From: Allorhizobium sonneratiae
Lineage (GTDB): Bacteria > Pseudomonadota > Alphaproteobacteria > Rhizobiales > Rhizobiaceae
Direction of reading: 5' to 3'
Assembly: GCF_023700755.1 (NCBI RefSeq)
Contig: NZ_JAMKOJ010000007.1
Coordinates: forward strand, 124,001-188,000
DNA length: 64,000 nt
Both the position numbers and the translations under genes were made by a program. A model generated the notes under the pieces. It was not told the DNA's origin, made no database searches, and worked only from the letters and a program-made list of their open reading frames with translations. The stretch's first letter is position 1, and every line of letters begins with the position of its first letter. Below are positions 31,413 through 39,932 of the stretch, in pieces.

Positions 31413-32641
31413 TCCGGCGCTTCCAGCGTATCGATGGTGCGCAGTTTCGGAAAGCCGAGCGACCAGATGATCGAGACGGCCAGCGTACCGAGGCCACCGA
31501 TGACCACGGCCGGAACAGGCCCCAGCCAATGGGCCATTGTGCCGGCGCGGAACTCGCCCAGTTCGTTCGATGCGCCGACAAAGACCGAATTGACCGCATT
31601 GACCCGGCCGCGCACGGCATCCGGCGTCCACAGTGCCAGAAGGGTCTCGCGCACATAGACGGAAATCATGTCGCCCGCGCCCATCACCGTCAGCGCCAGC
31701 GCCGAAACCCACCAGATTCTCGACAGCCCGAAAACCAGCGTCGACACGCCGAAGATGGCAACACCGATGAACATGACGACACCGGCGCGGTGGCGTATGG
31801 GAAAGCTGGCGAGATAGGCGGCCATCAAAATGGCGCCAATGCCTGGAGCAGAGCGCAAAATACCGAGGCCCATCGGCCCCATGGTCAGAATATCCGAGGC
31901 GTAAACCGGCATCAACGCCACGGCGCCGCCGAGCAACACAGCGAAAAGGTCGAGGGAAATGGCGCCGAGAACGACTTTTTCATGCCGGATGAATTTGAAG
32001 CCGGCCAGAAGATAGCTCAGGGTTTTCGGCTCGTTGACGGTGCGCTGCACCGGTTTCGGCACCAGAATAACCAGAAATGCACCCGCCACCATGCAGGCCA
32101 GTGCAACGCTATAGGCGGTGGCGGCACTGACACCATAAAGCAGGCCGCCGGCAACGGGGCCTAGAATGGAGGCTGTCTGCCAGGACGATGCGTTCCAGGC
32201 GAAGGAATTGGCCAGATCCTGCTCCGGCACCAGATTGGGCGAGAGCGATTGCACAGCCGGAGACATGAAAGCGCGTTCGATGCCGAAAATCGTCAGGATG
32301 ACCAGCACCGGCAGCGGCGCGAAGGCATTGTTCAGCGTCATGACGAGAAACAGGCCGACACAGATGGAACTGACCGTCAGGCAGACGGCGATGATCATGC
32401 GGCGGTTGAGACGGTCTGCGGCAAAGCCGGTGACCAGAAACAGCAGAAGTGCGGGCAGGAACTGGACCAGCCCGATCAGACCGAGATAGAGCGCATTTTC
32501 CGTGACTTCATACATCTGCCAGCCGACGGAGACGCTGACGATCTGCGTGGCAAAAGCCGCCAGAAACCGGGCAGCGAAAAATTTGGTATAGGCAGAGTGA
32601 CGAAAAGCGGCAAAACGATCACCGGAGGCGGATACGGACAT
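31394..32641 (-). CDS. MFS transporter, enterobactin-exporter (EntS)-like
   Basis: 415 residues with about eleven to twelve hydrophobic segments. FFAARFLAAFATQIVSVSVG in helix 1 and the loop GFAADRLNRRMII, the MFS motif A equivalent, place it in the MFS_3/EntS group, as does DAVRGRVNAVNSVFVGASNE. Such members export siderophores or drugs, but no siderophore genes are nearby. It is convergent with the amidotransferase, with a 19-base overlap of coding ends, and divergent from yggT. Confidence 0.85.
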
Positions 32642-32786
32642 GATCTTTCTTTCTGCGGCGGCTTTCTGGATTGCAAGCCCCGTTTCATCATCGCGTTAAA
32701 CATGAATCATCAATGCTTGCAAGGCAGCCCTTGCCCCTTGCGGTCTCAATAGCTAAATCTTCGCCAAGATATGAATGGAGATGCAT

Positions 32787-33080
32787 ATGTTCGCCCTGCT
32801 GCAGACGATCGATCTGGCTTTGAACCTTTACACCTGGATTTTGATCGCCAGCGCGATTTATTCCTGGCTTTATGCTTTTAATGTGATCAATTCGGGCAAT
32901 CGTTTCGTTAATCAGATCGGGCTGTTTCTTTACAACGTCACCGAACCGGTGCTGAAGCCCATCCGCCGCATTCTGCCGGATCTGGGCGGCATCGACCTGT
33001 CGCCGATTGTCGTGCTGCTCATCATCTTTTTCCTGCGCTCCTTCCTGTGGAACACGATTGCGCCGATGATCCTGCGGTGA
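32787..33080 (+). CDS. YggT family membrane protein
   Basis: 97 residues with two YggT-type hydrophobic segments; [20 protein letters not shown] and [20 protein letters not shown] are the family signature. I take ATG 32787 because GGAG stands six bases upstream; ATGs at 32775 and 32781 are in frame. YggT proteins are linked to membrane-protein assembly, osmotic shock and the Min/division region in various bacteria. The stop overlaps the next gene as GTGA. Confidence 0.88.
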   Translation: MFALLQTIDLALNLYTWILIASAIYSWLYAFNVINSGNRFVNQIGLFLYNVTEPVLKPIRRILPDLGGIDLSPIVVLLIIFFLRSFLWNTIAPMILR

Positions 33081-33385
33081 AGCCTTACAAGGTCTTTTCC
33101 GATCATCTTCGGCTTGCCGTGCGGCTGACGCCAAACGGGGGGAGCGATGCGATTGAGGGAGTCGAGACGAATGGCGAAGGTGAGGCGCATCTGAGGGTAC
33201 GTGTGACGGCTGTGCCGGAAAAGGGCAAGGCCAACAAGGCCTTGATCGTGTTTCTCGCCAAGCGGATCGGTGTGGCGAAATCCTCTTTCAGCTTTGTTTC
33301 CGGTGAAACGGCCAGACAAAAAATCCTCCGGCTCGATGGCGAACCGGAGGATCTCTCAGCGCGGATTGACGCGTTGACGAAATGA
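33077..33385 (+). CDS. DUF167 (YggU) family protein
   Basis: 102 residues from GTG 33077, which overlaps the yggT stop by four bases (GTGA). That start gives [26 protein letters not shown], the family opening, while the longer frame is antisense-free but has no start signal. [20 protein letters not shown] is the conserved core with the Lys-rich loop. Function is unknown. yggT-yggU adjacency is widespread. Near its 3' end the coding sequence contains the terminator of the convergent ppa gene. Confidence 0.88.
   Translation: MKPYKVFSDHLRLAVRLTPNGGSDAIEGVETNGEGEAHLRVRVTAVPEKGKANKALIVFLAKRIGVAKSSFSFVSGETARQKILRLDGEPEDLSARIDALTK
33318..33352 (-). terminator. Intrinsic terminator of ppa, embedded in the DUF167 coding region
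   Basis: Perfect 9-bp stem ATCCTCCGG (33323-33331) and CCGGAGGAT (33344-33352) with a 12-base loop; on the minus strand a run of T follows (33322-33318). It lies 37 bases past the ppa stop. The stem encodes residues of DUF167 on the other strand, so one sequence serves both as protein code and as terminator. Confidence 0.8.
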
Positions 33386-33388
33386 CGA

Positions 33389-33919
33389 TCAGGCCTTTTT
33401 GGCGCGTTCGATCGATTCCAGAATGAGGGTCTTGGCGACATCGACGTCACGGAAACCGTCGATACGGACCCATTTGCCGGGTTCCAGATCCTTGTAATGC
33501 TCAAAGAAGTGCTGGATCTGCTTCAGGCTGATTTCGGGAAGATCGGTGTAATTGGCGATCTTGTCATAGCGACGAGTCAGTTTTTGTACTGGGACTGCGA
33601 GGATTTTTTCATCCTTGCCGCCATCGTCTTCCATCAGCATGACACCGATCGGACGGACATTGATGACGCAGCCCGGCACCAGCGGGCGGGTGTTGCAGAT
33701 CAGAACATCAAGCGGATCGCCGTCTTCGCACAGCGTGTGCGGTACGAAGCCGTAATTGCCCGGATAGGTCATCGGCGTATAAAGAAAGCGATCAACGAAG
33801 AGCGTGCCGGACTCCTTGTCCATCTCGTATTTGATCGGCTGGCCGCCGACCGGAACCTCGATGATCACATTCATGTCTTCCGGCGGATTCTTGCCGATCG
33901 AGATCGCATCAATACGCAT
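33389..33919 (-). CDS. ppa: Inorganic pyrophosphatase (family I)
   Basis: Hydrolyses pyrophosphate to drive biosynthesis. The 176-residue product starts [20 protein letters not shown] (ATG 33919, GGGG upstream; the extra 21 codons of the open frame are not family sequence). [29 protein letters not shown] and the Mg-binding [10 protein letters not shown] with its three aspartates are all present. Convergent with DUF167, with three bases between stops. Confidence 0.98.
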   Translation of the reverse strand: MRIDAISIGKNPPEDMNVIIEVPVGGQPIKYEMDKESGTLFVDRFLYTPMTYPGNYGFVPHTLCEDGDPLDVLICNTRPLVPGCVINVRPIGVMLMEDDGGKDEKILAVPVQKLTRRYDKIANYTDLPEISLKQIQHFFEHYKDLEPGKWVRIDGFRDVDVAKTLILESIERAKKA

Positions 33920-34023
33920 ATCTAAACCCCGTGGGATGGTTGAAATCCCCGGTTTGGTAAAGGTTTTTTTCCGGTAAAGCAACCGCTGACGACGGCTGAA
34001 AAGGCAAGGCTTTCGCCGTTTCG

Positions 34024-34530
34024 TCAGCCCCAGACGAAGCCAAGCTTTTTCAGCTTGACGTCATCGAAATCCTCCATGCCTTCAACGGCATCGGTGCCAC
34101 CCTTGGAGCGGAAGAAACTGGCGGCCTGCTGGCATTCTTCCAGGCACCAGATGACAAGCCCGCGGCAGCCGAGCGATTTCAGCAGCCGTCGGCTTTCGGT
34201 AAACAACACATGGCCAAGACCCACGCCCTGATATTCCGGCTTGAGATAAATCTCATAGATCTCACCGTCATAGGGCAGGCCGCGCGCACGGTTGAGACCC
34301 ATCGTGGCATAGCCGGCAATGTCGCCATTCATATCGGCGACCAGCACGGTGGCTGGACCGTTGATCGCCTTGCGCCACCAGCTAACGTCACGTCGCTCCA
34401 GCATCCGCGTCAGGGCCTTATGCGGAATGAGGCCGGAATAGGTATATTGCCAAGCCTGACGATGGGCATTCGACAAGGCAACCGCATCGGCGGCTGATGC
34501 CGGTCGCACTTCAATGGATAACGTCGTCAT
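34024..34530 (-). CDS. GNAT family N-acetyltransferase
   Basis: 168 residues, one GNAT domain: [20 protein letters not shown] at the start (motif C/D region), [18 protein letters not shown], and the acetyl-CoA site [20 protein letters not shown], with the Q-x-x-G-x-G/A loop (QGVGLG). Substrate is unknown. It stands alone, downstream of an AT-rich 316-base gap. Confidence 0.85.
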   Translation of the reverse strand: MTTLSIEVRPASAADAVALSNAHRQAWQYTYSGLIPHKALTRMLERRDVSWWRKAINGPATVLVADMNGDIAGYATMGLNRARGLPYDGEIYEIYLKPEYQGVGLGHVLFTESRRLLKSLGCRGLVIWCLEECQQAASFFRSKGGTDAVEGMEDFDDVKLKKLGFVWG

Positions 34531-34689
34531 CTTCCGTCCCTACAGATTTTTTGCAGCAGCCGGTTCCCGACCGTGTTCCATCCGTGATGAGGGATACCGG
34601 TTTTGTCGCCGATTCGCGCCCTGATCACCGATGTGTCGCGGTATGCGGATGCGCTTTCCCACAGACCCGTTTCCCTCAGCCTGTAAACG

Positions 34690-34710
34690 AGCTTAACGCT
34701 TTCTTAAGCT
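34690..34710. promoter_or_regulatory. Inverted repeat resembling a CtrA site
   Basis: AGCTTAA (34690-34696), seven bases, TTAAGCT (34704-34710). It reads TTAA-N7-TTAAG on both strands, one base from the CtrA consensus TTAA-N7-TTAAC. It lies 160 bases upstream of the GNAT gene. The rest of 34531-34785 holds no gene that I can support. Confidence 0.25.
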
Positions 34711-34785
34711 TTGCGGCAAGGGTGGATTGATCTTGTCCGGTGGATATCTATTGGCTGGCATTCTGTCGGGTCGTCGTGACACCAT

Positions 34786-34810
34786 AAAAAAACCCCGGTC
34801 GGAGCCGGGG
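34786..34810 (-). terminator. Intrinsic terminator of the orphan cheW
   Basis: Stem CCCCGG (34793-34798) with CCGGGG (34805-34810), plus a closing wobble pair; on the minus strand seven T follow (34792-34786). It lies 36 bases after the cheW stop. Confidence 0.9.
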
Positions 34811-34846
34811 CTGTGCAGGTGGAGGAGGAGGTTAAAGGTTGAGCGC

Positions 34847-35326
34847 TTACGCCGCCAGATCGTCGAAGTCGCTGCCCTTGAACATTTTGGAGAGATTGAG
34901 GAAGCAGATCATACCGTTTTCATTGGCGATAATGCCTTCTGAGAAGGACTTGTCGAAGGAGGCGGATACTTCCGGTACCGGCTGAACCTGACTTGAGGAA
35001 ATGGTCAGAATGTCGGAGACGCGATCAACCAGCATGCCGATAACCATATTGTGCACTTCCGCCACGACAATGGCAGAACGTTCATTGGCCACGGTGCTGC
35101 GCATGCCAAGCTTGTAGGCGAGGTCAATGATCGGGATCACCGAACCGCGCAGGTTCATCACACCGATCACATCCGGCGGTGAATGCGGAATGGGCGTTGA
35201 TGGCGCCCAGCCACGAATTTCGCGGATGGTGGTGGTTTTGACGCAAAATTCCTGATCGTGCAGACGAAATGCAATGATTTCAAGGTTTTCGCCACCGAAA
35301 CTGGTGGAGTTCAAAGGAGTTGCCAT
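34847..35326 (-). CDS. cheW: Chemotaxis coupling protein CheW, orphan copy
   Basis: 159 residues from ATG 35326; the seven codons before it lack a start signal, whereas AAAGGAG stands directly upstream of ATG 35326. CheW folds as two SH3-like lobes and bridges receptors and CheA. Visible: LEIIAFRLHDQEFCV, IREIRGWAPSTPIPHSP, GVMNLRGSVIPIIDLAYKLG, and GMLVDRVSDIL. It resembles the operon CheW (58639-59106) but has an N-terminal extension of about ten residues and a different tail (FKGSDFDDLAA). It is monocistronic with its own terminator, 18 kb from the che operon. Confidence 0.95.
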   Translation of the reverse strand: MATPLNSTSFGGENLEIIAFRLHDQEFCVKTTTIREIRGWAPSTPIPHSPPDVIGVMNLRGSVIPIIDLAYKLGMRSTVANERSAIVVAEVHNMVIGMLVDRVSDILTISSSQVQPVPEVSASFDKSFSEGIIANENGMICFLNLSKMFKGSDFDDLAA

Positions 35327-35544
35327 GGCTTTCGTCCCACCTTTCACACACCCGATCCGGTTGCGCCCGGAGACTGGATGTTTCGCCTGTTACAATACTG
35401 TGCGCGCAGGGCAGGTTTAACGTCTGTCTCTGTTCACGCTTAGCAGAACCATAACGCCAGAATGTTTCTCAAATCTAAACTGCTGCGGGAAATCTGCGGT
35501 TTTATCAACGCATTCAGCCTTGGCAGGACCGTTCAACAGAGTGG

Positions 35545-38500
35545 TCAATATTCCTTTTCATAATAAATGCCACCGCCGGTCGAGCCGCTGGCACCGGCCT
35601 CTCCCTTGAGCTTGACGCCCTTGCCAACATCGAGATTGATGATCGCCTTGCTGCCTTCGCTGCTCTGCTGGAACTCAAGATAGGTCTTGTTGTTCAGATA
35701 TTTCCCGACCCCGACCGAGGTGCCGCCCTTGGAATCGGTACTGATGTCGAGGTCGTCCACGCCGATGGCGCTGCGCAGGCTGGTGAACAGCGATGTCGAG
35801 CGGCCTCCTGCCAGTTGTGAAACCGCATCGGCAAGCTGCGCAATCTGCAAGGGTGACAGCTTTGACATGGATTGGCCGAAAATCAGCTGGGCCAGAACCT
35901 CGTCCTGCGGCAGGGCGGGGGAGGAACTGAAGCTGATGTCGGGATCGGTGGCGATGCCTTCCACATTGGCATTGAGCGTTGTACTGCCGGAGGTACTGGA
36001 GGCGACAAAATCGATGATCGGGATCAGTCCGCCGCCGAAGGTGATCTTGCCGCTGCTGAAATCCAGACGCTTGGTGAGGATGACAATCCGCCCGCGAGTC
36101 AGGTTGAAGGCTCCGGAGACCTGGGGGGCAGCCACGGTTCCGGTAATGGCCACGGTGCCGCCGAGCTCTGCATCGATGCCGCGACCGCGGACGAAAATCT
36201 GTGAGGGTGCGCTCAAAGTGAGGTCAAGTGCAAGTGGCGCGTTCTTGGCCGGACCGGCGCTGGCGCCGCTGTCCTGGTCGAGCGCCTTGATCTGTTGCCG
36301 CACGGCAGGCGGGGCATGGATATGCCGGATGTTCAGTTCGGCAATTGAGCCGGGCAGTTTCGAGGGAATGGTGATGGCAGTCTTGTCCAGCCTGAGCTTG
36401 CCCGAAAGAAGACCTCCGTTGGTGAGTGGCCCCTTGAGCGTCAGCTTGCCATCGGCTGTCGCCGTCACCAGAGAGCCGTCGACATAGACGGCATGGTCGA
36501 GGGTGATGGCCAGATCGGCTGGCAGACCCTCGCCCTTGAGGCCGATCGTGCCGGAGGCGGCCACCTTGCCGCCTGCCGAAATCGTGCCGGTCAGGCTGTT
36601 GACGGTGATCGTATCCTGGCTGAGGCCGATATCGGCTTTGATATTTTCCAGGGCAATATTGTGTTGCACATCGATCAGACGCGCCTTGTCGGCCGTGACG
36701 CTGCCGCTGATGGCAGGTGCTGCAAGCGTGCCGCTGAGGCTGACAGTGCCGTCCGCCTTGCCTTGCGCGACCAGCCCTTGCGGTGTGAGAAGGCCCTGGG
36801 CGGCATCCAGCGGAATGGCGGCCGTGAAGCGCATGTCCAGCGGTTTGGTGCCGCTCAGGCCGAGTGTTCCGCCGCCGGAGACAGAAACACCGGCGCCGGT
36901 AACGCTGGTTTTGGCCGTCAGCCGGTTGTCGGCGATATCGCCGGAGACATCCACCTTCAGCGGCGGCAGACCGGCGCTTTTCAAGGGTGCCACGCGCGCA
37001 CCGTCCCAGGTCAGGCTGAAGGCCGCTTTGGGAGATTGACTGGTTCCGGTGGCTGTGAGCTTGCCGGAAATATCGCCTTCCGCATCGAGACCGGCGGAAA
37101 AGCCGTTGGCCAGAGAGGCCGGCAGGCTGGCCAGCGTTCCAGTTAGGTTCAGATCGTTTCCGGCCTTGCCAGCAAGAGTGATCGTTCCGCTTCCGGCTTT
37201 CAGCATCAAGGCATCGATGGTTGCACCGCCATCGGCCAGCGTGATGCGCGCCGGTTTCGATAGCGTCACGGCAATGCCGCGCGGCGCTGCGGCAAAGCTT
37301 TGCAGGGTAACGACCGTGACCTTGTCCTGGCTGGACAGTTGTGCTCTGGCGCTCAGCGGCGCACCTTCGAAACCGGCTTTGAGATCGATGGTGGTGGTCG
37401 CGTCTGCCTGGTTCAAGGTCACGACCGGGTTATCGACGCTGTTTGTGCCGCTTGCCACATGTGCGGCCTTCACCGTTCCCTGAAGTGCCAGAGCGGCAAG
37501 ATCGGTGCTGGTGATGTTCACATCCGGCTTGTCGATGACGATGCCATTGGTCTTGATCGTTGTGCCGCTGGCGTTGAGGGTTGCAGCAATTTTTCCGTCT
37601 TTGGCGTCGAGATCAAGCGCACCGGCAATGTCGCCAGCGGCCGATTGCCCGGCAAGAGCGCTGAGCAGATCGAGATCGGGCAAGTGGAAGCTCAGCTTGC
37701 CGCTGGGCAAAAACGCCTTATCGAGCTGCAAGGAGCCATCCAGCCGGTTTTCTCCCACCGTCAGGTTAAGATCCGGCAGGCTGATCAGGCCATTCTGGCT
37801 GGTGAGATTGAGATTGGCAACGACATCCTTGCCGGAGAGTTTTCCCTTGGCGTTGAGCTTGCCATTTGGCGCAGTGCGGCTGAGATCGGCCGAGGCGGTC
37901 ACCAGAAAATCGCTCAAAGGATGGCCGGCAAGCTTCGCTTTGGCAATCTCCACCCGTGCCTTGGCGGCAAGCGCATCAAGTGGTCCTGTTGCGCTCAGAC
38001 TGAAATCGGCTGCGCCGCTGGCCGTGTTCTGAAGCGCACCAAGATCGTTCAGACGTCCGGCAAGATCGGCAGTCAGCTTTCCGTCTGCAAGACTTGCCGA
38101 TCCCTTGGCCGAGAGAAGGTTCGAGGCAAGGTTCAGACCGGGCAGGTTCAGGCCGCGCTCGGAAGAATACTGCATTTTGCCTGAGAGGGTGATCTTGTCC
38201 TTGATCTTGTCTGACCAGGGCTTGGGCAGCGCCTCACCCTGAATGGCCAGCCGATAGATGGCATCGGCAGCCTTGGTCGTCAGATCATAGGTTCCGGTTG
38301 CGGTGCCGTCCACCGCGCCATTCGTCAGCCTGAGCGCCTCGACCGTCAGCCGTTTGCCATTGGTGATGGTCAGCGGAAGCGAAAGACGTGTCGGCCCCTG
38401 AAGAGCGCGGTTGAGATCGGGATTGGTGGAGGAGGCCTGCGCGATATCGAGTCTTGCATCGATGCTGCCGGACAGGCGAGTGAGGTCGAATTGTCCGGCA

Positions 38501-39732
38501 CTGGCCGTGAGCGCGATGGTTCCGGCCTGAAATTCCGGCAAAGAGAGCGTTTTCAGTTTTGCCTCAGCCATGAGGCCAGCTTTTTGCGCCGGTCCCTTGA
38601 GGGCAAAGGTGAGTGCATCGATCTCGGTCTGAAGCTCACCCTTGTCCAATGGCCAGGTGATGGCGATGGGTCCCTTTTTCCCGGTCAGGCTGGCGGTGAG
38701 GTCATTCTGACCCTCGGGGTCATAGGTGCCGCTTGCCGTCAGCGTCATGCTGCCAGTGTCGATATGCCCCGTTTCGATGGCAATGGCGCCGTTCTTGCCG
38801 ATATGGGCCGCGATGTTGAGATCGGTATCGCCGGACAGCAGGGAACGAAATGCAGGTGGCGCAAGGCTGGCAAACTGGCCGGCCCCCTTCAAAGTCACCA
38901 TCCGTCCTGTGGCATCGCTCTTATGGGTCGCATCAATCGTGAGGCGCGGCGTTCCGTCCAGTGCCGCCTTCAATGTGCCGCGCCAGTCATTGAGCGGGCC
39001 GCTACCGGCGAGGTCGAGATCGAGTGCCGGTGAACCGGGCAGTTGCATCATCGTCACCAGAAGCCCGTCTTTCGCCTCCTTCAGATGGGCATCGATGACG
39101 AGCCGGTTTTCAGCCGGGGCATAGCCGATCTTTGCTGTCAGCGATGCTTTCGCCGCATCGATCCGATCCAGAGCGAGATCGGTATCGATGGTCTGGCTGT
39201 CAGCGGAAACGGTGCCTGTGAGCGAAAGGGTGGCCGCCTTGCCGAACAGGGGTTTTCCAAGTTCGATCCGCGCAACGGCAAGATGTTTCACATCGATGGC
39301 AACCGGCAGGGAAAAGCTGTTATCGGAGCCGGTGCTGCTGTTCGTGTCGGCGGATGTCGGCTCGGGCATGGGCTGCCGCATCAGGCTCAGCCGTCCAGCC
39401 GTTACCTCGGTCGCCTCGAAGCGCCGCGACAGGAGCGCCAGCGGCGACCAGGTGACGGTGAGATTGCTGAGAACAGCATAGGGGCCTTTGGCATCAGACA
39501 GGGTAGCGCTGTCGAGCTGGAGCCTGCCGCTCAAAAGGCCATGCAGCCCGTCAATCGTCACGATGCGGCCGGGATTGGATGCGAGCCTGCCAATCAGCCC
39601 GCCGACGAACCGGTTACCGGCATCGGTGGCGGTGATCAGCGTCACGCAAATCACCAGCAGGGCACAGACACCGGCAAGGCCATAGGCAAACAGCTGCAAA
39701 GCGCGGACGAGGGAGGATGAGGGCGAACTCAT
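35545..39732 (-). CDS. tamB: Translocation and assembly module TamB (DUF490)
   Basis: Inner-membrane anchored periplasm-spanning protein that works with TamA in outer-membrane assembly and, by recent models of AsmA-like proteins, in lipid transport. 1395 residues from ATG 39732 (MSSPSSSLVRALQLFAYGLA). One N-terminal membrane helix (about 10-35) leads into a very long repetitive beta-rich region. The C-terminal TamB domain (about 1050-1395) includes GRIVILTKRLDFSSGKITF and the end segment LKGEAGASGSTGGGIYYEKEY. It follows tamA after 200 bases. Confidence 0.95.
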   Translation of the reverse strand: MSSPSSSLVRALQLFAYGLAGVCALLVICVTLITATDAGNRFVGGLIGRLASNPGRIVTIDGLHGLLSGRLQLDSATLSDAKGPYAVLSNLTVTWSPLALLSRRFEATEVTAGRLSLMRQPMPEPTSADTNSSTGSDNSFSLPVAIDVKHLAVARIELGKPLFGKAATLSLTGTVSADSQTIDTDLALDRIDAAKASLTAKIGYAPAENRLVIDAHLKEAKDGLLVTMMQLPGSPALDLDLAGSGPLNDWRGTLKAALDGTPRLTIDATHKSDATGRMVTLKGAGQFASLAPPAFRSLLSGDTDLNIAAHIGKNGAIAIETGHIDTGSMTLTASGTYDPEGQNDLTASLTGKKGPIAITWPLDKGELQTEIDALTFALKGPAQKAGLMAEAKLKTLSLPEFQAGTIALTASAGQFDLTRLSGSIDARLDIAQASSTNPDLNRALQGPTRLSLPLTITNGKRLTVEALRLTNGAVDGTATGTYDLTTKAADAIYRLAIQGEALPKPWSDKIKDKITLSGKMQYSSERGLNLPGLNLASNLLSAKGSASLADGKLTADLAGRLNDLGALQNTASGAADFSLSATGPLDALAAKARVEIAKAKLAGHPLSDFLVTASADLSRTAPNGKLNAKGKLSGKDVVANLNLTSQNGLISLPDLNLTVGENRLDGSLQLDKAFLPSGKLSFHLPDLDLLSALAGQSAAGDIAGALDLDAKDGKIAATLNASGTTIKTNGIVIDKPDVNITSTDLAALALQGTVKAAHVASGTNSVDNPVVTLNQADATTTIDLKAGFEGAPLSARAQLSSQDKVTVVTLQSFAAAPRGIAVTLSKPARITLADGGATIDALMLKAGSGTITLAGKAGNDLNLTGTLASLPASLANGFSAGLDAEGDISGKLTATGTSQSPKAAFSLTWDGARVAPLKSAGLPPLKVDVSGDIADNRLTAKTSVTGAGVSVSGGGTLGLSGTKPLDMRFTAAIPLDAAQGLLTPQGLVAQGKADGTVSLSGTLAAPAISGSVTADKARLIDVQHNIALENIKADIGLSQDTITVNSLTGTISAGGKVAASGTIGLKGEGLPADLAITLDHAVYVDGSLVTATADGKLTLKGPLTNGGLLSGKLRLDKTAITIPSKLPGSIAELNIRHIHAPPAVRQQIKALDQDSGASAGPAKNAPLALDLTLSAPSQIFVRGRGIDAELGGTVAITGTVAAPQVSGAFNLTRGRIVILTKRLDFSSGKITFGGGLIPIIDFVASSTSGSTTLNANVEGIATDPDISFSSSPALPQDEVLAQLIFGQSMSKLSPLQIAQLADAVSQLAGGRSTSLFTSLRSAIGVDDLDISTDSKGGTSVGVGKYLNNKTYLEFQQSSEGSKAIINLDVGKGVKLKGEAGASGSTGGGIYYEKEY

Positions 39733-39932
39733 GGTTTGATTGTCCCTTTCCGCAGGCGGGGACTGCAAAATTCCTCAAGCCGGTCTGGTTTCAAGAAGAA
39801 CATCATGCAGCTCATTAAAAGGATTACAGCGTCTTTTGTGTGATGATGACATGCCGGGCCCTGTAAATCTCTTGTCTGATAGCAGAGGCCGCTGGAAATG
39901 GAACCGGGTATTGCCGAGGATTGCAGCATGGC

